Shown here in pieces: positions 1-11,599 of a stretch of 64,000 bases of DNA (the stretch's first letter is position 1; each line of letters starts with the position of its first letter). A program made the translations under genes and the position numbers. Below the pieces are notes generated by a model. That model worked only from the letters and a program-made list of their open reading frames with translations. It had not been told where the DNA came from and did no database searches. Origin of the DNA: Stercorarius parasiticus (Eukaryota > Chordata > Aves > Charadriiformes > Stercorariidae). Where the stretch lies: positions 124,001-188,000 of the forward strand of contig VWZL01005057.1 in NCBI GenBank assembly GCA_013396915.1, in the 5' to 3' direction.

Positions 1-3000
1 GGTAAATACATGAAATGTCCAAACAACCTCACCACCTCTGCTTTCCAGCATCTATATTTTTATGCTCCTTGAGTCTACTGGTCTCAGGACCAGCATTTGC
101 TGGTAGAAAGATGTGTGGAGTTACCTAATGCCTAATTCAGTTGATTCTGGAATAGTTTTAAATAGTTCATCATTACCTAAGATTGCTCCTGGTAAAGTAA
201 GCTGCCTTATAATGCAATACTTAAACTTTTAAAAGAACAAAAAGTAAAGAATAGTGTAATGATTAACAGTAGAACCTACAATCAGTTCTGACCAAATCCA
301 TTTTTTAAAATGATTGCATGTACAGTATCTCTCAAACGCAATGAAAAGTGAACAAACTGTCAGTGTGAACCAAGAACTACACTTCACTTGCTGCAAATCT
401 CAGTCATTAATGGGAAAAAGATAATGTATTATGGATGAACACCTAGCTAAAATAAATCTAAGCAATCCTTCAAACAGGTATTAAAGTTCATGACTCCTTT
501 TTTTAAAAGTTATTTTCATTAAGACACATATCTAGAGGAAAGGAAATGCCTTTTTAGAAGGTCTCAGATTTACTCAGGCATACAAAGTTCTGAACATTAA
601 GGGGAAAAAAAATCAGTTCCAAGTGACTGTTTTGGTTTGTACTGCTTTGTTCTGATAGCTCTAAGGCTTCCTAAGCCTTTGCTTGGAAAAGGGAGAGAAC
701 TAGGTAGATCACAGAATTAAGCCCTTTTCTGGAAACTAATTGAGACTGGTGAGCCATGCAACCTATGTGTAGAAGCTACTGACTTCAGCTGGATCCAGGG
801 ACCACCCCTTATTCAGAGACCCAATAAGCAATGTTAAGCCAGGGTTTATGAAGCCTCTGAGAAGATCTAAATCCTGCAAACTGATGAGCATTCTCTTACA
901 TCAACGTTTTTAGCCTTTTGTTCTTTGGAGGCTAGTGACGCTGCTTAGACCTAAACATGCACTGTGTCCTTGTTGAGGACCAAGATGTTCAGTATCTTCT
1001 GAAACCAGGCTGAGATAAAATTTAGCAATAAGATTAATTTATTAATTACTTCCCTTTATATAATCACACACTGTCCACTAAGGAAACACAAGATTTTTCT
1101 CTTTTTAATTTAATATATCCTGGAGAATCTCACCTTCATAGACACACTAAAAACACATAAAATCAATTGAAATATCCTTACTTGAAAGGAGGAACATCTA
1201 ATATTTGAGTATAAAATGTTTAATCAAGAGAAACAGGTTTCATTTCAAAGGCTTTATAATCCGTGCTATCACCATACTAGGTAAACCAAAGCATATCCTA
1301 TGCAGAATTCGTATTATTGGTGTCCTGAAATAATACATCTGTTGTAATTTAATCCCACATCCTAACTAAAGAGCATGTGTATAACACACTAGACGGATTA
1401 CATGACAGACTACACTAAAAAACATCCTGGTCATACAGAAGACGAACCTAAGACATTATTTTGGGATCTGAAATGCTTTTCAAAAAAATCTTTTGTAGCC
1501 TTCCCACCCTTGGTTCTTCTTTGAAATGAAAGTAGTAATTAAGAATTCACCAAGTGAAAAGCAAAAAATATTACAAAATTTGGTACATTTTATTGGTTGT
1601 GCATTTTCACTAGAAAAGAAATTACCAATACAAGGGCATTGGTAAATTTCTTTCCCATTCCTGTTTGTTTATTAAGTCATAATATTAAAAAATGTCTAAG
1701 TGCAATAACTGCTATAGAATATTTGAGGATTTTTATTGTACTTCCATGGTACAAGTACTCATTTAATCCCAAAGCAATAGATTTGTTCCCTAACTAGATG
1801 ACTTGCCTCTGCAGACAAAAGAACCTGGAAAGACCACTGGTAATTGATTCACTCAAGTAGAAAACGAGACCATCAGAGGAAGCTTAACAGTGCGGGTAAA
1901 CATAAATCATTAAAAACAAACAAGCGTTCATATCTTATCAGTATAGGTTTTTCACTCCACATGTAAATTTGAGTTTTTCCTTGATTGAAAGTAAAGACCA
2001 GTGAAATAGTATTTGCCGACTGCCAAAATAATTTTTTCCCTTCCAATTTCCATATAGAGCAACTCTACAGGTATGTGTGTGCATGTACTAATATACGTAT
2101 ATATTCTTAAAGAGCTGTCCTTGTAACTGTGTATCGCTTTCTATTTCTAATTCCAGACTCCAGTGAACTTTTTTTTTTTGTTTAAAGTATTTGACAGAAT
2201 ACCTGTTTAAGATATAATGACATACATTCTCTTGAAACTCTTCATCGTTTTTGGGAAAAGAACATCTATACCTGTGTACACGTATACCAGTGACCCTTTT
2301 TCACTACCAGGTCTCTTCGTGCGCATTTAAAAAGCACATTCACACTGGTGCTGAGTCCTGTATTGGTAGCTGTATATTAATAAAGCTTTACTAGATTTCT
2401 GATTTTTAAAGGGTCACAATTCCTCCAATTATGAAATTATTTCAGAACTCCTTCGGTGTAATTTTATTAACTGCTAAGAGTAGACAGCTTCAGAAAACAA
2501 CCCTTTTGCACAGGTTTTCTTAAATTTTGAATTACAATCAAGTGGTAAGAATAACTGATTTGTGCTTTTTGATATTAATGTACAAAACTAATTAAGCAAA
2601 AGAATCCTAAGGAAACCAATATTCTTTTTTTTCTTTCACACAAAAAGCATATCTGACCATTAAACTAATCTTCTGTGCTTAAAAACAAAACAACTTGGGA
2701 AGAAATGGGAAGCACTAGCACAATTACTGTTACAGAAAAACAGCATCACTTTTAAAGTGCTTTAATTTTGTGAACAGCCAGTAATTTTGCTCCACACACA
2801 AACAAATATGAGTTTTGTATACTTCGCATACTTTGGAAACTCCACACTTAAGGGAATATACTTTTCTAAGTCAGTTTTCTCAAAGAAAGAGGTTTGTTAT
2901 GATAGATTCAAATGAAGCTTAGCCATTTGCTTGTCTGAACATTGATATCATTTCTTCAAAAGGCTAAAAATTAAAACTGTGGTAAGTCAGAGCAAAAAGT

Positions 3001-4550
3001 AACTCTCAAAATGCAGTACCTTAGCAAAAAATACCAAGAGAAATTAAATTTATAGTTTGAATAGCGCTCGGCCTGCAGATAAGAAACCTGAATTCCACTG
3101 GAAATAGGCAGTAGACTAGATACAGATTGAGAAGAAACTGAAGTGAAGTATTGCCAAAGTGAAAGGAAAGGAGTCCACAAGCACAGACACAATATAGCAC
3201 AGAAGAGAGGTCACACGATACTACAAAGGCAGAAATGAAAGATCAAGTGTTAAAACAGCACAGACAGCAAAACGCGTGCTTTTCCTTTGCATGGAGAAGA
3301 AGCCTGGACAGAAGTGCCATTTTGTGACATTTCAGTGGTAACAGGTTTAGCTATATAGGAAAAGTAATAAAAAAGGCAAACAGTTTCACCTGGAAGCCTT
3401 AACTAAGGATCACTTTAAGTTAGGAGGAGTAGGTCATTGCAAAGCACAACATCAAACAACACAGCAAAGGATTACTTTGTTCAGGTTGCTAATCTTTACA
3501 GGTACATATGCCAACACTACTTTAGAGTTATCAGTAAAAGGTCAAATCTCTATCAATAACAAACAATAGCTGTTCTGGAATGAGACGTACAGAAAAGCAA
3601 GCTCATGTTTGCTGACCCCTGCTTTCAAAGTGACCAAAACAAACCCAGAATTTTGCAGCTCCTTTCCATGACCAGAACTCCCTGCATACACAGCAAGTGA
3701 CTGACCCTGAACCTGATGGTGTCCATCACCTTTTGTTAAACTGGACCACTAAAGAACAACTGTAGACCTAAACCAGGTATACCTAGACAAACTATAAGCC
3801 CGTAGAAATAGCAGTCTCCCTGTAGTCACGAAGTAGCCTCACTATGAATAATCCTCCAAATATAAATGTTTACATATTAAGAATTAATAACCAGCCTAAT
3901 AAATATTTTCAAAGTATTCATAAAAAAGAACCCTGTCATTTCACCAAACAAATAGATTTCCTATAACAAATATAACCAAACGGATCTTCACAGCTGGCAT
4001 AAATCATTACATTTCCATTAACTTTAATGGAGAAACTTCAACTTCCATTACTGGGATCAAACATAGTTAATATAGCTGTCACGCATGATATGTCTCTTAT
4101 ATACCTTTCAGGCAAAAATATACAGCCCAGGCTCCATGTAAAACCATGAAAATATCCAGGTCTGCAATTATGAAATCAAAAAGTAACACTGCAAACAAAA
4201 CACAGAAGAAAATATGAATAGCTTTAAAAAGGGAAAAACTCTTATAATGCAACATGTAATTAATAGATGTCACATTTACAAACGTAACAAGCAGTAAAAG
4301 AGTAGAAAACATATGGCAATTTCTTCTTTGAAAGATGAGAACAAAGAAAAGAGTTGTCTGAGCCTCTTTTCACTCTGCTCTCATCTTCTTTCATCCAAGG
4401 TATGACTTGACTCACTTGTCTTTAATTACCATGATGCCAGATGAAGAAAATCCTCCAGACAAGAACAGAGCAAAAGGCAAAGGAAGCAAAACTGTCAAAG
4501 TGGTAGCAGAGCCCCTAGAAAAGAGAAAAATTCCCCAGAAAATGCGAGCC
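1..4550. other. AT-rich non-coding stretch, no gene seen
   Basis: No open frame longer than about 75 codons occurs on either strand, and none resembles a known family or is flanked by good splice sites. The base composition is uniformly AT-rich with scattered poly-A and poly-T runs. A 13-base segment at about 2056-2068 lies between a pyrimidine-rich AG and a GTATGT, but it is too short to support. I see no recognisable interspersed repeat. The stretch is most likely intergenic or intronic. Confidence 0.6.
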
Positions 4551-4559
4551 ATGACTCAC

Positions 4560-4639
4560 CCTGCAGCAGATCAGCCTCCGCCTCGGGCTGCTCGGGATGG
4601 GAATGTAACACTGTGTTGCCACTGGCTGCGGGAAGGCAC
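4560..4639 (-). CDS. Candidate internal exon, minus strand, gene not recognised
   Basis: On the minus strand a T-rich tract ending in CCTCAAG is followed by 80 bases and then AGG|GTGAGT, a near-consensus donor. The segment is clearly richer in GC and CpG than the AT-rich DNA on its intronic sides. Two of the three frames are open throughout. The more protein-like one reads ...NTVLHSHPEQPEAEADLLQG, acidic and proline-containing, starting in phase 2 and leaving one base for the next codon. The third frame is closed by TGA near the donor. The plus strand here also carries an open frame (4407-4676, ATG to stop, 89 codons) rich in Lys and Pro. It lacks a recognisable domain, and I take it as a shadow or chance frame. 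I do not recognise the protein. If real, the other exons are outside the window or too short to see, so this would be one exon of a large-intron gene. A non-coding exon or a chance combination remains possible. Confidence 0.33.
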
Positions 4640-4879
4640 CTTGAGGAATAAACAAAACAAAATAAAAAAACAATAAGGGCATGCTAAATTAAACTTTATT
4701 CTTGTGTTAAAACAAACTGGTATTGTTGGCTTCGTTATTACTAATCAGAGCAGCGTAAAATCTTTCTGCACACAAAGCAGAGAAAATAACTTATTTTTGT
4801 TTCTCATTTCCTTTCCAGCAGTTTTCTAACTTTGAAAAGACCTTAAGGCAGTGTTTTAAAAAGAAGAAACAGGAATATT

Positions 4880-5590
4880 CAGAGCAAGCAAACTCCTGTC
4901 GGGGCTCAGCACAGGCCAGCTGCTCCCTGAGAGAGGGGAGCCAGAAGCCATAACATGGCAGCAGGGCAGGGCCTATTCCATAGTACCTGAGAAAGGGAGG
5001 GAGCAGGGGCTGCAGGGGATGACGGTAGCCAGGGGCAGCCCAGAGTTATGATCCACAGGCACCTCCATGGGGACGGGCTGAGGCAGGGTCAGGATCAGGC
5101 CCGGTGCAGGGCACCAGGGTCAGCCATAGCCTGGCAGGGCCAGGCAGGGCCATGGGGACGGGGCGGTCTGTCAGCCTGCGGGCAGGGATGAGGATCAGTG
5201 GGGCTGGTGACCAACACCCTACAGCAATGCTGGGGCAGGGACTGGGCCCCTGACGTCCCCACAGCTGTGGGGGGAAGGCGAGGCCAGAGGCAGGGCTGTG
5301 GCAAAGCCAGAGCCAGCCCCGCAATCCAGGGGCCGCTTCTAGAAGTGTGACGTAGAGCAACCACCTATTCCCATGGAAAACAGAGAATACCCACATGAGG
5401 GGAGCCAAAACCACACACGCCGTTCAAGAAACTGAGGAATCATGACCTAAACCAGCACAGGCGGGGTGCCCACCCCTGCCTGGGGGCTGCTGGGCTTCCT
5501 GCAGCCTGGGGTCGCTGCAGCAGAGTCCCCTCACAAACCGGCCCCTCAGCTAAACCCCACAGCAGGGATGGATTGTGCCATTAAAAAGAA
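4880..5590. repeat. GC-rich block with an internal diverged duplication
   Basis: About 700 bases stand out as GC-rich against an AT-rich background. A 13-base word beginning CCATGGGGACGGG occurs at 5065-5077 and again at 5150-5162. The DNA after each copy is loosely similar (CTGAGGCAGGG...AGGATCAG and CTGCGGGCAGGG...AGGATCAG), which suggests an old tandem duplication of roughly 85 bases. CpG is present but too sparse for this GC content to make a classic CpG island. The minus-strand frame at 5046-5414 (122 codons, Pro/Leu/Ala rich) looks like compositional read-through rather than a gene. The block could be a degenerate retroelement, an old LTR or a GC-rich minisatellite. It lies just upstream of the 4560-4639 exon candidate in that strand's direction, but I see no promoter element linking them. 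Confidence 0.35.
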
Positions 5591-5599
5591 GTCTCTGAA

Positions 5600-7100
5600 A
5601 ACTTTTTCTGAAAACACTTACTTGTAAAATTGTAAGCACATCAAAAGAACGCAAGAGAAAAAACACGATTTGTTAGCAGTTGACTTCCATTTTATAAGAG
5701 GAACAGATGTTTTATTGTAATTAAAGCTCATCTTTTTTGTACAAGGTGACTCCTGAAGCACGCATATACTCCAAGTAAACAAGTCTACTGTATTTCTTTC
5801 ATACAAATGTTGATGATCCACAGTTTTCTTGTAAATCCAGCTTACACTCAAAGAATTATTTTTAAAAAATACCTCTCTATTTCAGCTCATGGGTTTTCAT
5901 TCTATTGCTTACTCTGCCAGCTAAGCCCTAAATAATTACTTTTACTTAGTATGTCTTGAATATTTATGGAAACTTCCTTCCTATAACATAAAAATGAAGC
6001 ATAAACATCTGAGATTAGTTACCAAATGAACCCAATGTTGAGTTGATTAAAACCTGCTTAGCAGCAGTGTACCACATTGTCACACTTGTATAAGCAATTT
6101 TACATAGTTAGAACTATCCAATTACTTTTTCAAATATATTAGTGAAGCGTTGTAAACAGTTCAATGTGCTAGTTTAAACAACACAGTAAAATATGTATAC
6201 AGTTAAGTAAATCACCACGTCAAGCTCTGTCTCTCTTCTAGCAATTATCACGTCAAAGTCAGCTCAAGGTCAAGTTCAAGCAGGGACCGTTGGACATTTG
6301 CTAGTGGGAACCCACTGGGTCATGTTTGTGAGCACAGAAACCTTGGGCAGATGCAGTGCAAGAAAGAAACAACGAATGTCACCTTGTAGGACAACTGTTC
6401 TATCCCACCAGAGAATTTACCAAGTAAAACAAGGTGCAAGTTTCTGAATTTATCTCAGAATTTCCTTGGGGCTTCAAGTTTTCTATTATCTTTATAAAAT
6501 TATACTCTTCTATGCAGACTTTAGATTAACATAACCCATCAGGAATTTCTGTGCTAACAAAAACCCAAAATTAATGTAACAGTGCCCTTAATACGAGTCA
6601 TGTATTGGTAACAAACTAGTAAGATTTGTTAGGCAAGTGATAAACAACCACATCTGCAGACTAAATTTAACCATCTAACCAGTGCCTGTACAGCAAAATA
6701 AAGATGCTTGTATGGATGACACTTGCATGAGAGCTAATAGGAAAAGGAGGCTGACAGGTTACTCATCACCAAAACTACTAGCAGAATCCTACAAATCTGC
6801 ACGTTTCTGGAGCTGTGGCATTCTGATGTACCTTTCCCCAGCTCAGGACAGCCCTGATTATAGACAAATTTCTGTAGACAATGTCAATCTGTTGATTAAA
6901 ACCTACACGTAAGAGAAAGTACAAACTTGACTGTGAATGTGCGAATGATTCATTATCCAGATGAAAGCAGAGCTACGCTTGACTGGGTACAAACATCACC
7001 AACTCGTTTTCTTCCATTTTTATGACTATTTGCCACTTTATTTGAGCAAGAACAGCATAACAAAAAGGAGTGGCATTCTTCCTTTCTTCCTTTCTCCCCT
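5600..7100. other. AT-rich non-coding stretch, no gene seen
   Basis: Open frames at 5618-5851 (minus) and 6682-6912 (plus) are 76-77 codons, lack family features and have no paired splice sites. No repeat family is recognised. The right edge is a long C/T-rich tract at about 7075-7111, described with the next feature. Confidence 0.5.
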
Positions 7101-7111
7101 TTCATTTTCAG

Positions 7112-7271
7112 CTGGAAGATGCCGTACATGGCTGACAGTTCTCAAATGAAGCATTTGTCATGGTTAAGGCAGAGTAACAACAAAGTCAGAACCCAACTTG
7201 CTTTTGTGATTACAGGAAAGCCTCCACCGAATTTTTACTGGTGGAATAGGGATGCTACTCATTTTATTTGA
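7112..7271 (+). other. Possible terminal exon after a very strong pyrimidine tract
   Basis: About 30 bases that are almost entirely C and T end in TTTTCAG at 7111, an excellent acceptor. After one base, the following frame (7113-7271) is open for 52 codons to a TGA. The product would be basic and aromatic, containing KMPYMADSSQ near its start and PPPNFYWWNRD near its end. No matching upstream exon and no nearby poly(A) signal were identified. I know no family with this sequence. A 52-codon run after an AG can arise by chance, so this is a candidate for transcript evidence only. Confidence 0.15.
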
Positions 7272-7279
7272 TGGTTTAT

Positions 7280-10200
7280 CTGGAAGAAATAACACAACAG
7301 ACCATTACTCTCCAGAAGTCTGCATCTTAAAAACCTTCCTTCTGTTTCTGTATTAGTTGTCAGTCTGAATTTTATACATCTGAAAGTACCTAAATGCTAA
7401 AAGACAATAAATATATGTTAAATCATAAATATTCAAGTCAATCCTCTTTTGCGTGCCTCAGCCTTCTTTTATATCATGGACGCTGGCTTGATGTAGCAGA
7501 CTTCAAGACAGTAAAGGATTTTTGCTTTGGCTTTAGTGAATGCTGAGAACCTCAGGCCAATGCTTCTGCAACTGAAGTTATTTCAAGTGGTTTTCCTAGT
7601 GAATTCTCAATCTAGTTTGGTGGAAATGTGCATTAAAAGTAATAGTCAGTTCTGGGATTAACATTTCAGAAAGAGATAAATAAAATGTTTGAGTTCAGAG
7701 CAGAGTAAAAAAGGTGACCAACATTTTTACTTACAATGAAAGCTTTTAAGAACTAGTGAACACAGACCTCTACTGTTTAATAACATTAGTCAATGGTATA
7801 TCATAATGCTTTATATTGTGATGTCATTTTTGACAAGTATCTCTGGGAACAATAGCCATCAAAATGTTTGCAATTTGCAATCTAATGTAAATAGACACAA
7901 TTAAAAACTAAGTCCTGTATTCAAAAGTACGGCGTATCTTTTAAAAAGGTTATTTTCAGTTTAAACTCCAAAGTAGCTTTCTTACCGTAACAAAATATTG
8001 AATTCTTCAAATGCACAGGAAGGTGAGGAAAAGTTGGATAAAAAGGACAGTAACTTGCTGTATCTTTTAGCGAAACAGAAATTTTAATCACTTCTTTGTT
8101 GGCCATTTTGTTATCAGCAATTGTGTAAGCACATCTTATTTATAGTTATTCTAACCAGCATCATCTAGATAATTGCTTTTAGCTTCCAGAACAGCTTGTT
8201 GAACTACCGAATAATCTCTTAAAATCTTATGCATTCTAATTCTGCATTTACACAAGTAGTATAATTCATGCTGACATATGATAGCTACTGTAGGCAAAAA
8301 TTTTACACTCAAGATGCGCTATACAGAAGTAGGCCTCAGAAGGGACTGTTTTACAGGTAACTGCTTATTATGAGTCCTCATTAATGCTAAACTGTAATGG
8401 AATCCTTATGGAAACTTGTAAAAACAATTTTAAAATACTTGAATTCAAAGTTACGGGGCACTTAAAGTGTTCTCTAGTAAACCAGGAAGGATAAAGATTA
8501 AACAAGTAGCTTTTTGCTGCCTTAAAAAGCCATCACCTCTGAACTGACTAGATCCACTTAAGAATGCTTTTAGCTTGATAACTGTAAATTGCCAATAATT
8601 GCACTAATCCCACCATTTACCATGAGGAATTCAATTACAAATGGCTGACTCAATGTCTAACACACTGCACCCTTCAAACTGTGTTTAGTTTCACATATAT
8701 GTGTTAGAATAAAGAAATGGGACAATACTTTTGATATTATTAAATGTTAAAAGTTAACAGCTATGGTAGATATATGCTCTTTTGATTTTACTCTTCTACA
8801 AACGGTGTTATGAAGTTTAATGAAATTAAAAGGATTTGAGCTATCAACTTGGAACTTAACTCAAAAATGAACTATTTCCAGATTCTGCTTCTCCTTCCTT
8901 AATTACAGATAAAATAGAGATGTTCTGTTAATAACTCTTGGTTATAGTGGAAGGTCTTATATAGGTCTCAAACACAGAGGAGTAATAATTCTAAGCAAAT
9001 TCCTCTCTTCGTGGTAAGAGGGACCCATAACATTTTGTGTTTGATGAGGACATGAAGCTACAAAGATGCAAAAGTGAACTCTGCCTTACAGAAAGAAAAA
9101 ACTCTTTTTAGAACCAAAGTGTCATGTCTCCTCACGAGTGCCTTTAGAAGTCAAATCTGCCAGTGAGAATTGATTTTTAGTGTTCGTGTCTATAAATTTT
9201 GATTTTGGAAAGCAGTATTAAATTATTACTAAATACGAAGTTTTTCTATGTGATTGGATGTATAGTTGCATCATAAACTGAACATTCTGAAATAATATCC
9301 CTGCCTAGTTTACATGTGTCATGATTAGAGGTGGTCAAGAGACAAGGAGAATGCTCAAAAATATGTAGGTTCATACTGAAATGCACACTGAACAGTATTT
9401 TTTTTATTATTTTTTACTATTTTAGCACATGGAGTGAGTGTTAGAGACCAGCACGTGCTCTGCAATTTAGTGTTCATCCGTATAACAATGGCCTCTGTGG
9501 TCAGCAGCTTCACTGCTGGATCATAATAATGGATGATGTCTAATAATCATCTCTTATCCACTACCCGAATGGCAATTACAGCCATTTCCTCACTGGAAAC
9601 TGCAATCTCTTCTTTATTTGGCACTAAAATTATTAGCTCTTTAAAAGAGTTGTAACATGGATTAATCAATACAAATGCTGTTTATATAGTCCTGATAATG
9701 ATCCATTATCCCTTAATCTGATTCTTGAGCTTCCTCAGGGTATCAAGGTTTTTTTTTCTTTTTAAATGAATATCATATCTTTAGTAATGGGCACATGGAA
9801 ACTTAAGTAGGCTCTCTCCCCAAGCTATATTACCCAATTCATTTTGTCTTTCAAGACAAGATTCATTTATGGAAAATAATTATACTCAGGAAAGGGAAGT
9901 AATAATGTTATAATGTATCTACCTAATACAAACAAGTTTAAAGCGAAATCTGACCTAAGTGTTTGCTGAAATGCTAGGATTAAAAAAAAAGTCTGTTTGG
10001 GCACGATAAATCATCTCATTTGCTAACACGCCTAAAATAACCTGGGGAGTGTTAGAATCTATTCCTAGACATAACTGCATAGTGTATGGATTGCAATCAG
10101 TATTATATATATACCTTGTGATAACTTGAAAATGATGGTTTGTCACTACAAGTGTTCACGTCAACGCTTGACATAATTTGGCTTTTCAGTTTAACTTGAT

Positions 10201-11120
10201 GTTTGCTTTATCTTTTCAATTCTGTGATTAATAGTGTTATATGAAGTAATAAAACAATCCAAAGAACCCCACCCAACCCCTCAACACAGCATGAGAGGAA
10301 GAGCAATGTGATTAACAAAGTAACTACGTGACAGGAATCACACAGAGGTGACCTCAGCATGCAGTGAGTTCTTGAAGAGGTGTACTGAACACCTGCAGTT
10401 TGAGTATCTAGGGACAGCTGTGGAAAGCAAAATAATAATTAAAAAAAAAATCATTTAAATTAACGTTATTTCTTTCAGATCCTTCTCATTCCAGTAGTAG
10501 TATTCTGCTAATTGGGGCAACTATTTAGAGTTTTACGGGTCTGCTTTTGAGCAGCGAATAAATGGACTTACGTGAACATGACTCCTACTATGATTAAACA
10601 TTAATCTAGGAAGAGGGAAACCAGCATGTGAATTATAAATTCTTCCAGGAAATTCAGATCAAACTGACTGCTTAAATGATAAAGAACAGTTTATTCTTTA
10701 AGAATTAACCCAAATAGGAAATGAAAGTACCAAAGCAAATTTTCTTTGTGCTCAGATTCTCATACTTCAAGGTTCAGTGCCTCTACATAAAAGCATAAAT
10801 ATCTTTATCTCAGACCGAACATTGCTTTGATAAATAGCATTGGAGGTTATGCATCATAGTATAACGTATGACATAGCCTTGATTTCCTTGAAAATCTCTT
10901 TTAAAACTCTTTTTTTCTTTTTTCTTCATCCCTTCTGTATTTAGCAAAAAGAGGCAGGGAGAGTGAAAGAGGAAAGAAACAAATACAATCTAGTACAAAA
11001 CCAAAAAGCACCAGAAACCTCACACACGTAATTTTCAAAGTAATTTTTTGGATTAAATGTCTTTAATATTTACAGGCTTAATGTTGATGAGATGTATTAG
11101 TATCTCTACCTGGTTAATCA
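7280..11120. other. AT-rich non-coding stretch with a possible regulatory tract
   Basis: No frame of more than 63 codons occurs and nothing resembles a known protein. Between about 9470 and 9740 the DNA is rich in TAAT/ATTA cores, the kind of AT-rich homeodomain-site density seen in conserved non-coding enhancers. That is an impression, not a conservation measurement. I see no repeat family in the rest. Confidence 0.45.
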
Positions 11121-11131
11121 TAATTTCTTAG

Positions 11132-11180
11132 AAGAGTCATCTGTTCATCGAAAAGAGCTGCGGGGGGTTTTTGCATGAAG
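11132..11180 (+). other. Possible 49-base exon
   Basis: The segment starts after AATTTCTTAG and ends GAAG|GTGAGTATG, a good donor. Two of three frames are open across it, and one reads KSHLFIEKSCGGFLHE. The acceptor tract is only moderately pyrimidine-rich. There is no partner exon in a compatible phase nearby. It lies about 160 bases upstream of a CR1 tail. It may be a non-coding exon or chance. Confidence 0.15.
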
Positions 11181-11338
11181 GTGAGTATGTATTGGTAAGT
11201 CTCAGAAAAAGCTATTCAGTTCTTGCATTCAGAATGATTAAGAGACAAGTACAATAAGCCTTACTGGTGAGAGACACTTTCCAAACTATCAGTAAATTGT
11301 TCGAAGACGTAACATGAAGAGTATTTTAATTAAAATTT

Positions 11339-11580
11339 CACAAAATCATAGAATGGGTGAGGTTAGAATGGACCTCTGGAAGTCATCTTGTCCAGTCCCC
11401 CTGCTATAGCAGGGCCACCTAAAGCCGGTTTCTCAGGACCATGTGTTGATGGCTTTTGAGTATGTTCCAACCTCTGTGAACAACTTGTTTCAGTGCTCAA
11501 TCGAAATTTGGGGTTTGGGTTTTTTTCCTAGATCTTTTTTCAGGTACCTCCATAGCTTAATTAGAACAAGTGCTCTTTCA
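11339..11580 (-). mobile_element. CR1 LINE 3' tail, 5'-truncated, reverse orientation
   Basis: Read on plus, the segment begins with degenerate AATCATAGAAT units, the reverse complement of the short 3'-terminal repeat of CR1. It continues with the characteristic inverted CR1 3'UTR, including GGTTAGAATGGACCTCTGGA, then TCATCTTGTCCAG and CCCCCTGCTATAGCAGGG. It then decays through GTTTCAGTGCTC and TTTTTTCCTAG into unique DNA by about 11560-11600. Only the 3'UTR is present and no reverse transcriptase sequence remains, which is the usual dead-on-arrival structure of CR1. The 61-codon plus frame at 11443-11628 overlaps this element and is not a gene. The orientation call is firm and the left edge is good to a few bases. 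The right (5') edge is approximate because of divergence. Confidence 0.85.
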
Positions 11581-11599
11581 AAGGTAGAGAATATAAACA

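Noticed and set aside
2056..2068. 13-base microexon between a pyrimidine-rich AG and GTATGT
   Set aside because: Too short to distinguish from chance and without a partner exon.
5046..5414. 122-codon Pro/Leu-rich minus frame in the GC-rich block
   Set aside because: GC-rich DNA lacks stop codons by composition, and the frame has no domain or conserved pattern.
4880..5590. CpG island promoter
   Set aside because: GC is high but CpG is too sparse, and no exon start or core promoter element is visible.
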